Assembly: GCF_012272855.1 (NCBI RefSeq)
Contig: NZ_JAAXCQ010000008.1
Location: 62,001-126,000 of the forward strand
Origin: Arenibacter sp. 6A1
GTDB lineage: Bacteria; Bacteroidota; Bacteroidia; Flavobacteriales; Flavobacteriaceae
Direction of reading: 5' to 3'
Length of the DNA stretch: 64,000 bases
The notes beneath the pieces are model-generated. The model did no database searches. It had not been told where the DNA came from and worked only from the letters and a program-made list of their open reading frames with translations. The position numbers and the translations under genes were made by a program. Below, one piece after another: positions 56,536 to 64,000 of this stretch (within the stretch, counting starts at the first letter, position 1; each line of letters starts with the position of its first letter).

Positions 56536-57480
56536 TTATTCGTTCTTTAAAATTTCATTGACGGCAGCCTCGTAGTTTTTAGCATTCCCAGCCTTTTTTA
56601 TCTTCTTATAGGTTTTGTGTGGATTGGAGAAAGATTGGGAGAAGTATTCCCAGAAGCCCAACATTTTCATTCGTATAGGGGTAGGTCCAGATAAGGATGC
56701 ATCGTACTCCCTATAAATAGTCTCGTGAAATTCCGCGAATATCTTCCATCGGTCCTCAGGATAGGTCGTCGTATCATTTTTTATCATACTTGGCAGAAAA
56801 GGATCTGCTATGAGCCCCCTACCTATCATCCAATGGTCTATAGACGGAAAACGTGCTTGCATTTCTCTAAATTTTGCCACGGAAGTAATATCACCATTAT
56901 AGTATAGCTTTTGCTCTGTATGGGCCATACAACGTTCAAAAGCATCCAAATCTACCCCTCCCTTGTACAGCTGCTTACCGGTGCGGGCATGTATGGCAAT
57001 ATTTTTTATAGGATATTTGGCCAAGATGGGAAATACATCGAGTATTTCTTCACTGGTCTCATACCCCATACGCATTTTCATGGACACGACCACATCGTTC
57101 TCGGAATGTGCCCGATCTAAAATATGGTCTATTTTTGCCGGATTACAGATCAGCCCAGATCCCATTCCTTGTTTGGTAACCATAGGGTACGGACATCCTA
57201 AATTCCAGTTGAGTTCCTTGTACCCCAACTCTTGTATGTACTTCACGACAAACAAAAATTCGTCAGCATCGTTGGTCATTACTTGTGGAATAAGGTGTAA
57301 GGAAGTATTATTCTCTGGCTGCAGATCGCGTTTGTAAGATGATTTTATAACCAACTTCCCATTTAATCTGATATATGGAGCATAAAAGGTGTCTATTCCA
57401 CCAAAATAATGGTGAAAAGCATTCCGGAACCGGAAGTCTGTAAATCCCTGTAAAGGAGATGATAAAAGTGTAACCGACAT
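56536..57480 (-). CDS. tRNA-dihydrouridine synthase family protein (DusC-like)
   Basis: A 314-residue flavin enzyme that reduces uridine in tRNA. It has the start LLSSPLQGFTDFRFRNAF, the FMN-barrel motif NWNLGCPYPMVTKQGMGSGL (active-site cysteine in GCPYP), KMRMGYE and IHARTGKQLYKG, and a final YNGDIT and MIGRGLIADPFL. The catalytic cysteine lies in the GCP segment, which matches the family. Single leftward gene. Confidence 0.93.
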   Translation of the reverse strand: MSVTLLSSPLQGFTDFRFRNAFHHYFGGIDTFYAPYIRLNGKLVIKSSYKRDLQPENNTSLHLIPQVMTNDADEFLFVVKYIQELGYKELNWNLGCPYPMVTKQGMGSGLICNPAKIDHILDRAHSENDVVVSMKMRMGYETSEEILDVFPILAKYPIKNIAIHARTGKQLYKGGVDLDAFERCMAHTEQKLYYNGDITSVAKFREMQARFPSIDHWMIGRGLIADPFLPSMIKNDTTTYPEDRWKIFAEFHETIYREYDASLSGPTPIRMKMLGFWEYFSQSFSNPHKTYKKIKKAGNAKNYEAAVNEILKNE

Positions 57481-57619
57481 ATTATTTTTTGGAGGTGCAA
57501 AGATAGGTTAAAATCCTACTGCACGGCAGCAACAAAAAATAGATAATAGGTTAAAATACCCTTACCACGAGTAAAAATAGGCCCGAGATACATTTTGAAA
57601 GTAAATTACGCCTCTCCCA

Positions 57620-58042
57620 TCAAAGCTTTATCCTATAAGCATTGGTGTCTCTTTTTTCGAAACCTAATTTTTGATAGAGTTTATTGGCAGCAATTCGTGT
57701 GGGGCTAGACGTGAGGTCTATTTGAGAAACCCCTCTACTAGAGGCAAAATCTATGGCGTGTTGGGTAAGCTGTTTGGCAATGCCCTTGCCCCTCATATTT
57801 TCATCGACCACGACATCCTCGATCCATACCTTTATTCCCGTTGGAATCCTATAAAACACCAAGGTTAAGGCTCCTACAACCTCCTTTTCCTTTGCTAGGA
57901 ACAAAACGGTATTTTCTGATTGTACAATTTCTTCCAAGTCTTCTTTAGAAGGCAGCTTACAACTTGGACAAAGTTGGGGAATGAGTTGGCCAAAGGCCGT
58001 TACTATATCTTCGGTAATTTCCGTAGCTCGAAATATTTCCAT
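57620..58042 (-). CDS. GNAT family N-acetyltransferase
   Basis: A 140-residue acetyltransferase with the acetyl-CoA loop in VVVDENMRGKGIAKQLTQHAIDFA and a last motif AANKLYQKLGFEKR. Substrate unknown. The ATG at 58042 is preferred over an in-frame start at 58108, since that one lies 12 bases from the terminator of the upstream unit, leaving no room for a promoter. Confidence 0.88.
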   Translation of the reverse strand: MEIFRATEITEDIVTAFGQLIPQLCPSCKLPSKEDLEEIVQSENTVLFLAKEKEVVGALTLVFYRIPTGIKVWIEDVVVDENMRGKGIAKQLTQHAIDFASSRGVSQIDLTSSPTRIAANKLYQKLGFEKRDTNAYRIKL

Positions 58043-58119
58043 GGGTTGCGCGTATACATTTTTGTATAAAACTACAGCTTTACCCCCTATATCCCTATTC
58101 CTAGCCACAAAAACAATTA

Positions 58120-58143
58120 AAACGCCCCTGATCCGGGGCGTTT
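58120..58143 (-). terminator. Terminator of the HupE-anchor operon
   Basis: Stem AAACGCCCC/GGGGCGTTT around a six-base loop, with T-rich tracts on both sides. It ends the leftward 59544-58201 unit. Confidence 0.75.
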
Positions 58144-58200
58144 ATTTTTTTCCTTTCCCTAAGCTTACCAAAGAAAAAAAGGGACAGGAAAATATAGTTG

Positions 58201-58848
58201 TTATGGCATAAACACCTCGTACTGTCCTTCTAGTTTAAGGATTACCGTAACATCGTGATTGTTATCATTCTTAAAATACCAACCTTGTTTGCCTTCAAAA
58301 GGAGCCGTAAAAGTTCCTGCCATATTGTTCGTATTTACAATGGTATAACTTTCATAGAATACTTCTGCAGGCGGATTCGCCTCCTTTACTTCTCCGTGAA
58401 AGTCCGTATAGAGAATGCTGTTGTCCACGGTAGACCATTCGTACTTGGTGCTGCCATATTTTAGCATATTCACCTTGTATTCTATCCCTTTTCTCGCCGG
58501 AACTACAATTTCGAGCGTATTGCGCTGCAGGGCAAACTGGGTTTCGGGTGTGGGGTTATTGGCCTCCATTGGTTTTACAATTTCCGCTGGGGACCCCAAA
58601 TCGTCTATGGTAATCTTTTCGGTCGTCGCCGGGACTACAGGCATAGGCATGGCGGCGGCTATCTCGTCGTCCTGAACATAAATATTACTGATGCCAAATA
58701 GCTTGCCTGTCCCTAGTGGGTCAATACCATATTCTGCCGGCAAAACCGTGGTTACTAAAACAAGACCTCCTATAACAAAGGCCAAAATACTGGCTTTAAT
58801 CAATTGTTTCTTATCCATTACCGCTAGGGTGTTTTTCGCTGTTTCCAT
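58201..58848 (-). CDS. Transmembrane anchor protein paired with HupE
   Basis: A 215-residue protein with a cytoplasmic start, one membrane helix (SILAFVIGGLVLVTTVLPAE, about 17-36) and an exported domain ending GQYEVFMP with conserved GWYFKNDN. This resembles the small single-pass proteins found next to HupE/UreJ genes, named for the anchor only. It lies six bases after the HupE gene, so it is likely a functional partner. Confidence 0.8.
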   Translation of the reverse strand: METAKNTLAVMDKKQLIKASILAFVIGGLVLVTTVLPAEYGIDPLGTGKLFGISNIYVQDDEIAAAMPMPVVPATTEKITIDDLGSPAEIVKPMEANNPTPETQFALQRNTLEIVVPARKGIEYKVNMLKYGSTKYEWSTVDNSILYTDFHGEVKEANPPAEVFYESYTIVNTNNMAGTFTAPFEGKQGWYFKNDNNHDVTVILKLEGQYEVFMP

Positions 58849-58854
58849 TGTGTA

Positions 58855-59544
58855 TTATGCTGTAAAATATCCTGTTAATTGAAATCCTAAAAGTAAAAAT
58901 CCTGCTGCCATAAGTAGTGTATTGGTCAGTACGGAAAAACGGTAATAGCTATCGTATCTTCTCCATATCCCAAACAGTAAGAGCACAAGGCCCAAGGCTA
59001 AAAACTGTCCAATTTCTACCCCTAGGTTAAAACCTAAGAGATTGACAAAGAGTCCTTCCCTATCAAAATTAAACTCCTGTAGTTTCGTTGCCAATCCAAA
59101 TCCGTGGAAAAGCCCAAAAATTAAAACCGCATATACCGTATTGGGCTGTACCCCAAAAAATTGCTTAAATCCGCCTAGGTTATCAAAGCCCTTATAAACA
59201 ATAGACAAGGCTATCACAGCGTCTATCAAGTAGGCGTTTAAGTTAATTTCGCCCATAACCCCAAACAATAAGGTAGCACTATGGCCTAGGGTAAACATAC
59301 TTACATAGAGAAATATATCCCTGGTTCGGTAAAGGAAGAAAATTACCCCTACCAAAAAAAGCAAATGGTCGTAACCGGTAATCATATGCTTCGCACCTAT
59401 GTACAAAAAGGGGCCAAAGGCAATGCCCTTTATACCCATTAAAAAAGATTGTGTTTCATCGTCTACCCCATGGGCAGAGGCCGTAGCCGAAAACAAAAAG
59501 AGTACCGCAAAAAGGATGGGTACCAAAATCCGTTTAAACTTCAT
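58855..59544 (-). CDS. HupE/UreJ family membrane protein (second paralog)
   Basis: A 229-residue protein with an N-terminal signal (FLFSATASAHG) and six predicted helices. The conserved GAKHMITGYDHLLFLVGV and FGLFHGFGLATKL match the HupE/UreJ motifs. It is longer than the paralog at 29520, which lacks the signal. Nickel or cobalt transport is the family suggestion. First gene of a two-gene unit with the anchor protein. Confidence 0.9.
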   Translation of the reverse strand: MKFKRILVPILFAVLFLFSATASAHGVDDETQSFLMGIKGIAFGPFLYIGAKHMITGYDHLLFLVGVIFFLYRTRDIFLYVSMFTLGHSATLLFGVMGEINLNAYLIDAVIALSIVYKGFDNLGGFKQFFGVQPNTVYAVLIFGLFHGFGLATKLQEFNFDREGLFVNLLGFNLGVEIGQFLALGLVLLLFGIWRRYDSYYRFSVLTNTLLMAAGFLLLGFQLTGYFTA

Positions 59545-59714
59545 AATAATTAATTTTTCACAAACACAAGGCCTTTCTATATCCCTGAAAAACTTTTTTG
59601 ATCAGCGATGATAGTATCCTCGATGTTGACATTAAAACCGGCGCAATGTAGAAATTAAAAGAAGGTTTTATTCTTATAATTATGTGAAAATTACAGCTTT
59701 GTTTCAATAAAAAA

Positions 59715-59751
59715 TACCGCTGAAACTTCCTATTAGGAAACTTCAGCGGTA
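59715..59751 (-). terminator. Terminator of the ThuA-domain gene
   Basis: Stem TACCGCTGAA/TTCAGCGGTA extended by a TTCCT/AGGAA inner stem with two mismatches, followed by T residues leftward, 40 bases past the stop at 59792. Confidence 0.75.
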
Positions 59752-59791
59752 GTGTAGATACATATAATGTGCTCAGAAATATTCTATAGCC

Positions 59792-60583
59792 TTATCGTCT
59801 TAGGCCATAATTTATGCCGCCTAGCAAATGGGCCCTAAAATCGGGGTCGTCAAAAGCTTCTTCGGTATGCCCCAAACCAGTATAAAAGGAACGGCCGCCG
59901 TCAAACTCGTGGTACCAGGCAATAGGATGGTACTCTCCATTTTCGCCACCTTCGTAACTAGTTTCGTCTAACATCATTAGCACCTTAAGGTCCGGATTTA
60001 TGTTCTTAAAATTATACCATTCATCAAAATGCAACCAATTGTCATTTAAATGCGCCGTAGACGGATGGGTTTTATCTACCACCTGTATAGTGGCATGTTG
60101 CTGTTTAGGGTGACTTACAAAATAGGCACCAACCAATTTCCCGTACCAAGGCCAATCGTATTCGGTATCAGCAGCAGCATGGATCCCCATAAAACTACCG
60201 CCGCCCTGAATATATCGTTCAAAGGCTTTTTGTTCTGCATCGCCCAAAACATCCATGGTAGTGTTGAGAAAAACTACCAATTTATATTTTTTTAAATTCG
60301 GAAGGTTAAATTGCAAGGAATCTGCCGTCTGGGTTACCTTAAAATTATTTTCGAGCCCTAGTTCTACAAGAGTGGCTATCCCTTTTTCTATAGAACCGTG
60401 CCTAAATCCGGCCGTTTTCGTAAAAACCAACACCTGCGGAGCAGACAACCTAGGTAGGTTTAATGGTGGAGAAGTGTGTAAATTAGGGTTGAGGACTACC
60501 TGCTGTTCTATTTTGGTGCTGCCGCACCCAATAAACATGGCAGCCGCTATTAAAAAAGTCAAATTCCTGAATAGACGTCTCAT
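59792..60583 (-). CDS. ThuA domain lipoprotein
   Basis: A 263-residue lipoprotein with lipobox MFIGC (Cys20) and a ThuA (glutamine amidotransferase-like) domain: VLVFTKTAGFRHGSIEKGI, GGSFMGIHAAADTEYDWPW, PIAWYHEFDGGRSFYTGLGH. ThuA was named for trehalose use in rhizobia, where it acts with a 3-keto-sugar dehydrogenase partner; its reaction is not clear. Such lipoproteins are abundant with DUF1080 and Gfo/Idh genes in Bacteroidota, so it may act with the locus at 6.8-17.7 kb. Single gene. Confidence 0.88.
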   Translation of the reverse strand: MRRLFRNLTFLIAAAMFIGCGSTKIEQQVVLNPNLHTSPPLNLPRLSAPQVLVFTKTAGFRHGSIEKGIATLVELGLENNFKVTQTADSLQFNLPNLKKYKLVVFLNTTMDVLGDAEQKAFERYIQGGGSFMGIHAAADTEYDWPWYGKLVGAYFVSHPKQQHATIQVVDKTHPSTAHLNDNWLHFDEWYNFKNINPDLKVLMMLDETSYEGGENGEYHPIAWYHEFDGGRSFYTGLGHTEEAFDDPDFRAHLLGGINYGLRR

Positions 60584-60826
60584 AAGTTCGTTATTATATA
60601 GTGAATGTTAAATATCGGAATTTTGAGACTATTTTCGTGTCACCAGCCCCTTTAATTACAGTAGTTTATAGGAAAAACCGCTATAATTCGATTTTCTGTA
60701 ACATATTAACGATGATAGGGAAAGATATCAGATCACCATAGCGTTCGTTTGCTTTTATCAAAATAAAGCCCCTTTGTCTTATAGAGGCAACTTTCACGCC
60801 CCTCTAAGATTATACAAATCAACACC

Positions 60827-61717
60827 TTAACTATTCGCCAAGGACATTAAATATTTTTTAGGGGTCGTCCCATACTTCTTTTTAAAGGCCGAAATAAAGT
60901 GACTTGCGGTACTATATCCCACCTTTAACCCAACCTCATTGACATTGTGCTTTCCAGATTCCAGCATTTTACGAGCGTATTCCATCTTATAATCAAATAA
61001 AAAACTGAAGACCGAATCGCCGTATATTTGTTTAAACCCCTCTTTTAATTTTTTAAGGCTCAGGCCAATTTCTTCGGACAGTTCCAATAAGGTCGGAGGT
61101 TCGGTCATTCTAGAAATCATAATTTCTTTGGCCTTTCGGATACGCTTTACGTTATCCTCATCGACCAAGAAAGGACATTGTTCCACATCGGCGTCTTCGC
61201 TCTTGTTAAAATAAAGAGAAATAAGCTCGTATACCTTTCCTTTAATATACAGTTCTTTAATAGAGCGATGCAAATTGTAATTCATCATCTGGCTCAGGAT
61301 AACGGCTATGGCAGGTGAAACCCTTTCTTGTGCATAATACTTCTTGTCCTTGTTATCGGCACTTAAAAATGGGATATAATCGGCCTCCTTAGAAAATAAG
61401 GAATGAAATTTTCTGATGGTCATTACAATAGATACCAACCAAGACTTTGGCTGTAACACCAAATTTAAGGGTAAATCTACCTCCGTATTATACAGGAGTA
61501 GGCTGTTCTCTTCGGTTACCTCCAAGGCATAACGCCCCTCGTTAAAGACAAATTTAGCACTCCCCTTTAAACAAAAATGAAACTGGATAAAGGAGCTGTC
61601 AATATCTCTCGTAACCTTCTGACTATCAATACTATCGTTCTGTATTTTTAGCACATAAAATCCGTCTTCAATATACACCTCTTCAAAAGAACCTTTAGCG
61701 ACATTTTCTGCTTCCAT
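60827..61717 (-). CDS. AraC family transcriptional regulator
   Basis: A 296-residue regulator with an N-terminal beta-rich effector region and a C-terminal two-part helix-turn-helix (LLELSEEIGLSLKKLKEGFK and VNEVGLKVGYSTASHFISAF, ending GTTPKKYL). It is divergent from hemA in an order frequent in Flavobacteriaceae, and a perfect palindrome lies 25 bases before its start. It probably reacts to iron or haem status; inference. Confidence 0.92.
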   Translation of the reverse strand: MEAENVAKGSFEEVYIEDGFYVLKIQNDSIDSQKVTRDIDSSFIQFHFCLKGSAKFVFNEGRYALEVTEENSLLLYNTEVDLPLNLVLQPKSWLVSIVMTIRKFHSLFSKEADYIPFLSADNKDKKYYAQERVSPAIAVILSQMMNYNLHRSIKELYIKGKVYELISLYFNKSEDADVEQCPFLVDEDNVKRIRKAKEIMISRMTEPPTLLELSEEIGLSLKKLKEGFKQIYGDSVFSFLFDYKMEYARKMLESGKHNVNEVGLKVGYSTASHFISAFKKKYGTTPKKYLMSLANS

Positions 61718-61741
61718 TTTGCCAATTTATAAATTCAAACT

Positions 61742-61760
61742 ATTTAGAACTGTTCTAAAT
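61742..61760. promoter_or_regulatory. Perfect 19-bp palindrome upstream of the AraC gene
   Basis: ATTTAGAACTGTTCTAAAT is a perfect inverted repeat with one central base, 25 bases before the AraC start and 162 bases before hemA. Its half (TCTAAAT) matches the CTAAATAA sites of the TonB receptor gene. It is a strong operator candidate, probably for an iron regulator. Confidence 0.65.
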
Positions 61761-61892
61761 TAAGACCCAAGCAAGTACTCGGACCACTGCTAAATTAGCC
61801 CATTTTAGGGACTTCAGCCCTAAATTATCGTTAAAAAACCACAAACGATACTAATTGTTCTTCTAGCGTTACTTTTATCCAAACGATGCCAT

Positions 61893-61900
61893 TATTTTTG
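61893..61900 (+). promoter_or_regulatory. Candidate -7 element of hemA
   Basis: TATTTTTG matches TAnnTTTG and lies 21 bases before the hemA start. Confidence 0.5.
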
Positions 61901-61921
61901 TGCTTGCTCTGAAGAGTTTTT

Positions 61922-63178
61922 ATGAAACATTATAATTTATCCAAACACAGTTCGTTCTATACCATAGGCCTTAATTACAAAAAGGCCGACGCGGAGGTAA
62001 GAGGCAAATTTAGTTTAGACGAAAATGCCATGAACCAACTTCTAGAACAAGCCAAAATTATAGGCTTAGATGGTCTATTGGTAACCTCTACTTGTAATAG
62101 AACAGAACTACACGGTTTTGCCCAGCATCCCTTTCAGCTTATAAAATTGTTATGTGACAATACCCTTGGTTCTATTGAGGAATTTCAAGATGTTGCCTAC
62201 GTATACAAAAACAACGAAGCCATCAACCACCTATTTAGGATGGGTACCGGCCTGGATAGTCAAATTTTGGGCGATTTTGAAATCATCAGTCAATTAAAGC
62301 AGAGTTTTTATCGCTCTAAAAAACAAGAATTGACCAATCATTTCATAGAGCGCCTGTGCAATTCTGTCATCCAAGCCAGTAAGCGTATCAAAAATGAGAC
62401 TGAAATTTCTTCGGGAGCTACCTCGGTAGCTTTTGCCTCTGTGCAGTACATCACCAAAAACGTTCCGGATATTTCCGATAAGAATATCTTATTGTTCGGG
62501 ACTGGTAAAATTGGAAGAAACACTTGCGAAAACCTAATTAAACACACCAAAAATTCCCATATCACCCTTATTAACCGTACCAAGGACAAGGCCGAGAAAA
62601 TTGCGGGCAAGTTTAATTTGGTGGTTAAAAATTACGGGGACCTACAGGCCGAAATCCGAAATACGGATGTTCTGATTGTAGCTACCGGAGCACATTCGCC
62701 TACCATTTCCAAGGAACTCATACACACCAAAAAACCGTTGTTGATCCTTGACCTCTCCATTCCCAAAAATGTGTCTGATGATGTCACGGAACTAGAGAAT
62801 GTTAGCTTGGTACATTTAGACCATCTTTCGCAAATGACAGATGACACCTTGGAACGCAGAAAACAATTCGTGCCCCATGCAGAGGTCATCATAGACGAGG
62901 TAAAAGAAGAATTCATCAAGTGGTTGGAAACCAGAAAATTTGCCCCTATCATCAAGGCTTTAAAGAAAAAATTAAAGACGATGAAAGACGAGGAGCTCGA
63001 TTTCCAGAGTAAAAAACTTTCAGATTTTAACGCAGATCATGCCGATATCATCACAGACCGCATCATCCAAAAAATCACGAAACAGTTCGCCAATCATTTA
63101 AAAGATAACGAAGTAGATTCCGATACCAGTTTAGACCTCATACAAAGAGTTTTTCAACTAGAACCAGAATCTAAATGA
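61922..63178 (+). CDS. hemA: Glutamyl-tRNA reductase HemA
   Basis: First committed enzyme of the C5 haem pathway, making glutamate-1-semialdehyde from glutamyl-tRNA and NADPH. The 418-residue product has the catalytic Cys58 in TSTCNRTELHG, the glutamyl-binding region, the NADPH site LLFGTGKIGRNTCENL and a C-terminal dimerisation helix. hemC starts in its last codons with a four-base overlap (ATGA). Confidence 0.96.
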   Translation: MKHYNLSKHSSFYTIGLNYKKADAEVRGKFSLDENAMNQLLEQAKIIGLDGLLVTSTCNRTELHGFAQHPFQLIKLLCDNTLGSIEEFQDVAYVYKNNEAINHLFRMGTGLDSQILGDFEIISQLKQSFYRSKKQELTNHFIERLCNSVIQASKRIKNETEISSGATSVAFASVQYITKNVPDISDKNILLFGTGKIGRNTCENLIKHTKNSHITLINRTKDKAEKIAGKFNLVVKNYGDLQAEIRNTDVLIVATGAHSPTISKELIHTKKPLLILDLSIPKNVSDDVTELENVSLVHLDHLSQMTDDTLERRKQFVPHAEVIIDEVKEEFIKWLETRKFAPIIKALKKKLKTMKDEELDFQSKKLSDFNADHADIITDRIIQKITKQFANHLKDNEVDSDTSLDLIQRVFQLEPESK

Positions 63179-64000
63179 GTAAAACAATAAGAATTGGCAC
63201 CAGAGATAGCCAACTGGCCCTTTGGCAAGCCACTACCGTACAACAACAACTAGAGGCTTTAGGATATAAAACAGAGATCGTTTCGGTAAAATCTACCGGG
63301 GATTTGTTATTGGACAAACCGCTGTACGAACTCGGTATCACTGGAATTTTTACCAAAACCCTCGATGTTGCCATGATCAACGGCCAGGTCGATATTGCGG
63401 TACATTCTATGAAGGACGTACCCACCTTATTGCCCAAGGGCATTGTACAAACCGCCGTATTGCCACGTGCCAATACCCGCGACATTTTAGTGTACAAGGA
63501 GCTCGATTTTTTAAACGGTACGGGCACTATAGCTTCTGGAAGCCTTAGAAGAAAAGCACAATGGCTTAACAAATACCCAACCCATTCCGTAGAAGATATC
63601 CGCGGCAACGTAAACACCCGCTTGCAAAAATTACAGGACAACTCCTGGAATGCGGCCATTTTTGCCAAAGCAGGCCTAGAGCGTATTAACGTACTGCCAG
63701 AAAAATATATTGAACTAGACTGGATGGTTCCTGCCCCTGCGCAAGGTGCCATGGTAGTTGTTTGCATGCAAAACGATCCCTTTTCGCAAGAAGCCGTTGC
63801 CAAACTAAACCATCACCCTACAGCGATATGTACCCATGTAGAACGTCAATTTTTACAGGTATTGGAAGGTGGCTGTACTGCCCCTATAGGAGCCTTGGCC
63901 ATCATAGACAAAGACCAACTTTCCTTTGAAGGATTGTTGCTTTCCCTAGACGGCAAACAAAAATTAGAAATCAAAAAAACGATTCCCGTTTCCGAATACC
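63175..64000 (+). CDS. hemC: Hydroxymethylbilane synthase HemC (3' end cut by the window)
   Basis: Porphobilinogen deaminase that joins four porphobilinogen units. It starts MSKTIRIGTRDSQLALWQA; VHSMKDVPT is the substrate-binding segment, SGSLRRKAQ follows, and Cys234 in EGGCTAPIG is the site that binds the dipyrromethane cofactor. About 275 codons are present and the reading frame runs past base 64000. The start overlaps hemA by four bases. Confidence 0.96.
   Translation, partial: MSKTIRIGTRDSQLALWQATTVQQQLEALGYKTEIVSVKSTGDLLLDKPLYELGITGIFTKTLDVAMINGQVDIAVHSMKDVPTLLPKGIVQTAVLPRANTRDILVYKELDFLNGTGTIASGSLRRKAQWLNKYPTHSVEDIRGNVNTRLQKLQDNSWNAAIFAKAGLERINVLPEKYIELDWMVPAPAQGAMVVVCMQNDPFSQEAVAKLNHHPTAICTHVERQFLQVLEGGCTAPIGALAIIDKDQLSFEGLLLSLDGKQKLEIKKTIPVSEY

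Noticed and set aside
63171-63803. 210-codon leftward frame opposite hemC
   Set aside because: hemC on the other strand is unmistakable; the cysteine- and serine-rich product is a shadow.

Overview
The window looks like chromosome from a marine-type member of the Flavobacteriaceae (Bacteroidota). This is inferred from the low-to-moderate GC content, the protein families (DUF1080 proteins, TonB receptor with a carboxypeptidase-like N-terminal domain, DUF3109, DUF1460, LemA/DUF2207, a long PiT transporter, the AraC-hemA-hemC order) and many promoters with the Bacteroidota -7 element TAnnTTTG. No rRNA, tRNA, CRISPR array, prophage or intact insertion sequence was seen. About 53 protein genes are supported, including a 5'-truncated pstB at the left edge and a 3'-truncated hemC at the right edge.

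Layout. 1-3.9 kb: phosphate genes (pstB, phoU, PiT transporter). 4.2-6.4 kb: yicC-gmk-nadD operon, leftward. 6.8-17.7 kb: a sugar-oxidation locus with two DUF1080 lipoproteins, three TIM-barrel isomerase/epimerase-like proteins with different predicted locations, a Gfo/Idh/MocA oxidoreductase, an MFS permease, a GMC oxidoreductase with a CX5CX3C cluster, and its small Tat-targeted partner; an ASCH-domain gene interrupts it. 18-21.8 kb: class I ribonucleotide reductase (nrdB-nrdA). 22.4-25.6 kb: a possible tiny membrane peptide and a LytTR/TPR-histidine kinase pair. 25.6-30.1 kb: DUF3109, MarC, S41 protease, dCMP deaminase, HupE. 30.3-34 kb: siderophore-type TonB receptor and PepSY protein. 34-44.7 kb: mixed housekeeping genes plus a second, Tat-exported Gfo/Idh protein. 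45-48.4 kb: hemJ, a MATE transporter and hemH. 48.7-60.6 kb: a 1178-residue TraB/GumN protein, DUF1460, DUF2207/LemA, a Dus-like enzyme, GNAT, a second HupE with a membrane-anchor partner, and a ThuA lipoprotein. 60.8-64 kb: AraC regulator divergent from hemA-hemC.

Main points of interest. (1) The 6.8-17.7 kb locus has the parts expected of a cell-envelope 3-keto-sugar pathway: oxidation at C3 by a GMC/Fe-S dehydrogenase, cleavage by DUF1080 proteins, then isomerisation, uptake and reduction. Two of its transcription units share two 11-bp motifs with a TAGGAT core. (2) Three copies of an 81-92 bp intergenic element (near 18.0, 34.05 and 45.8 kb) share their ends and can fold with an outer stem and a variable inner hairpin, in the manner of a mobile or multicopy structured RNA. 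(3) A perfect 19-bp palindrome before the AraC gene and CTAAATAA sites before the TonB receptor suggest iron-type control of haem synthesis and iron uptake.
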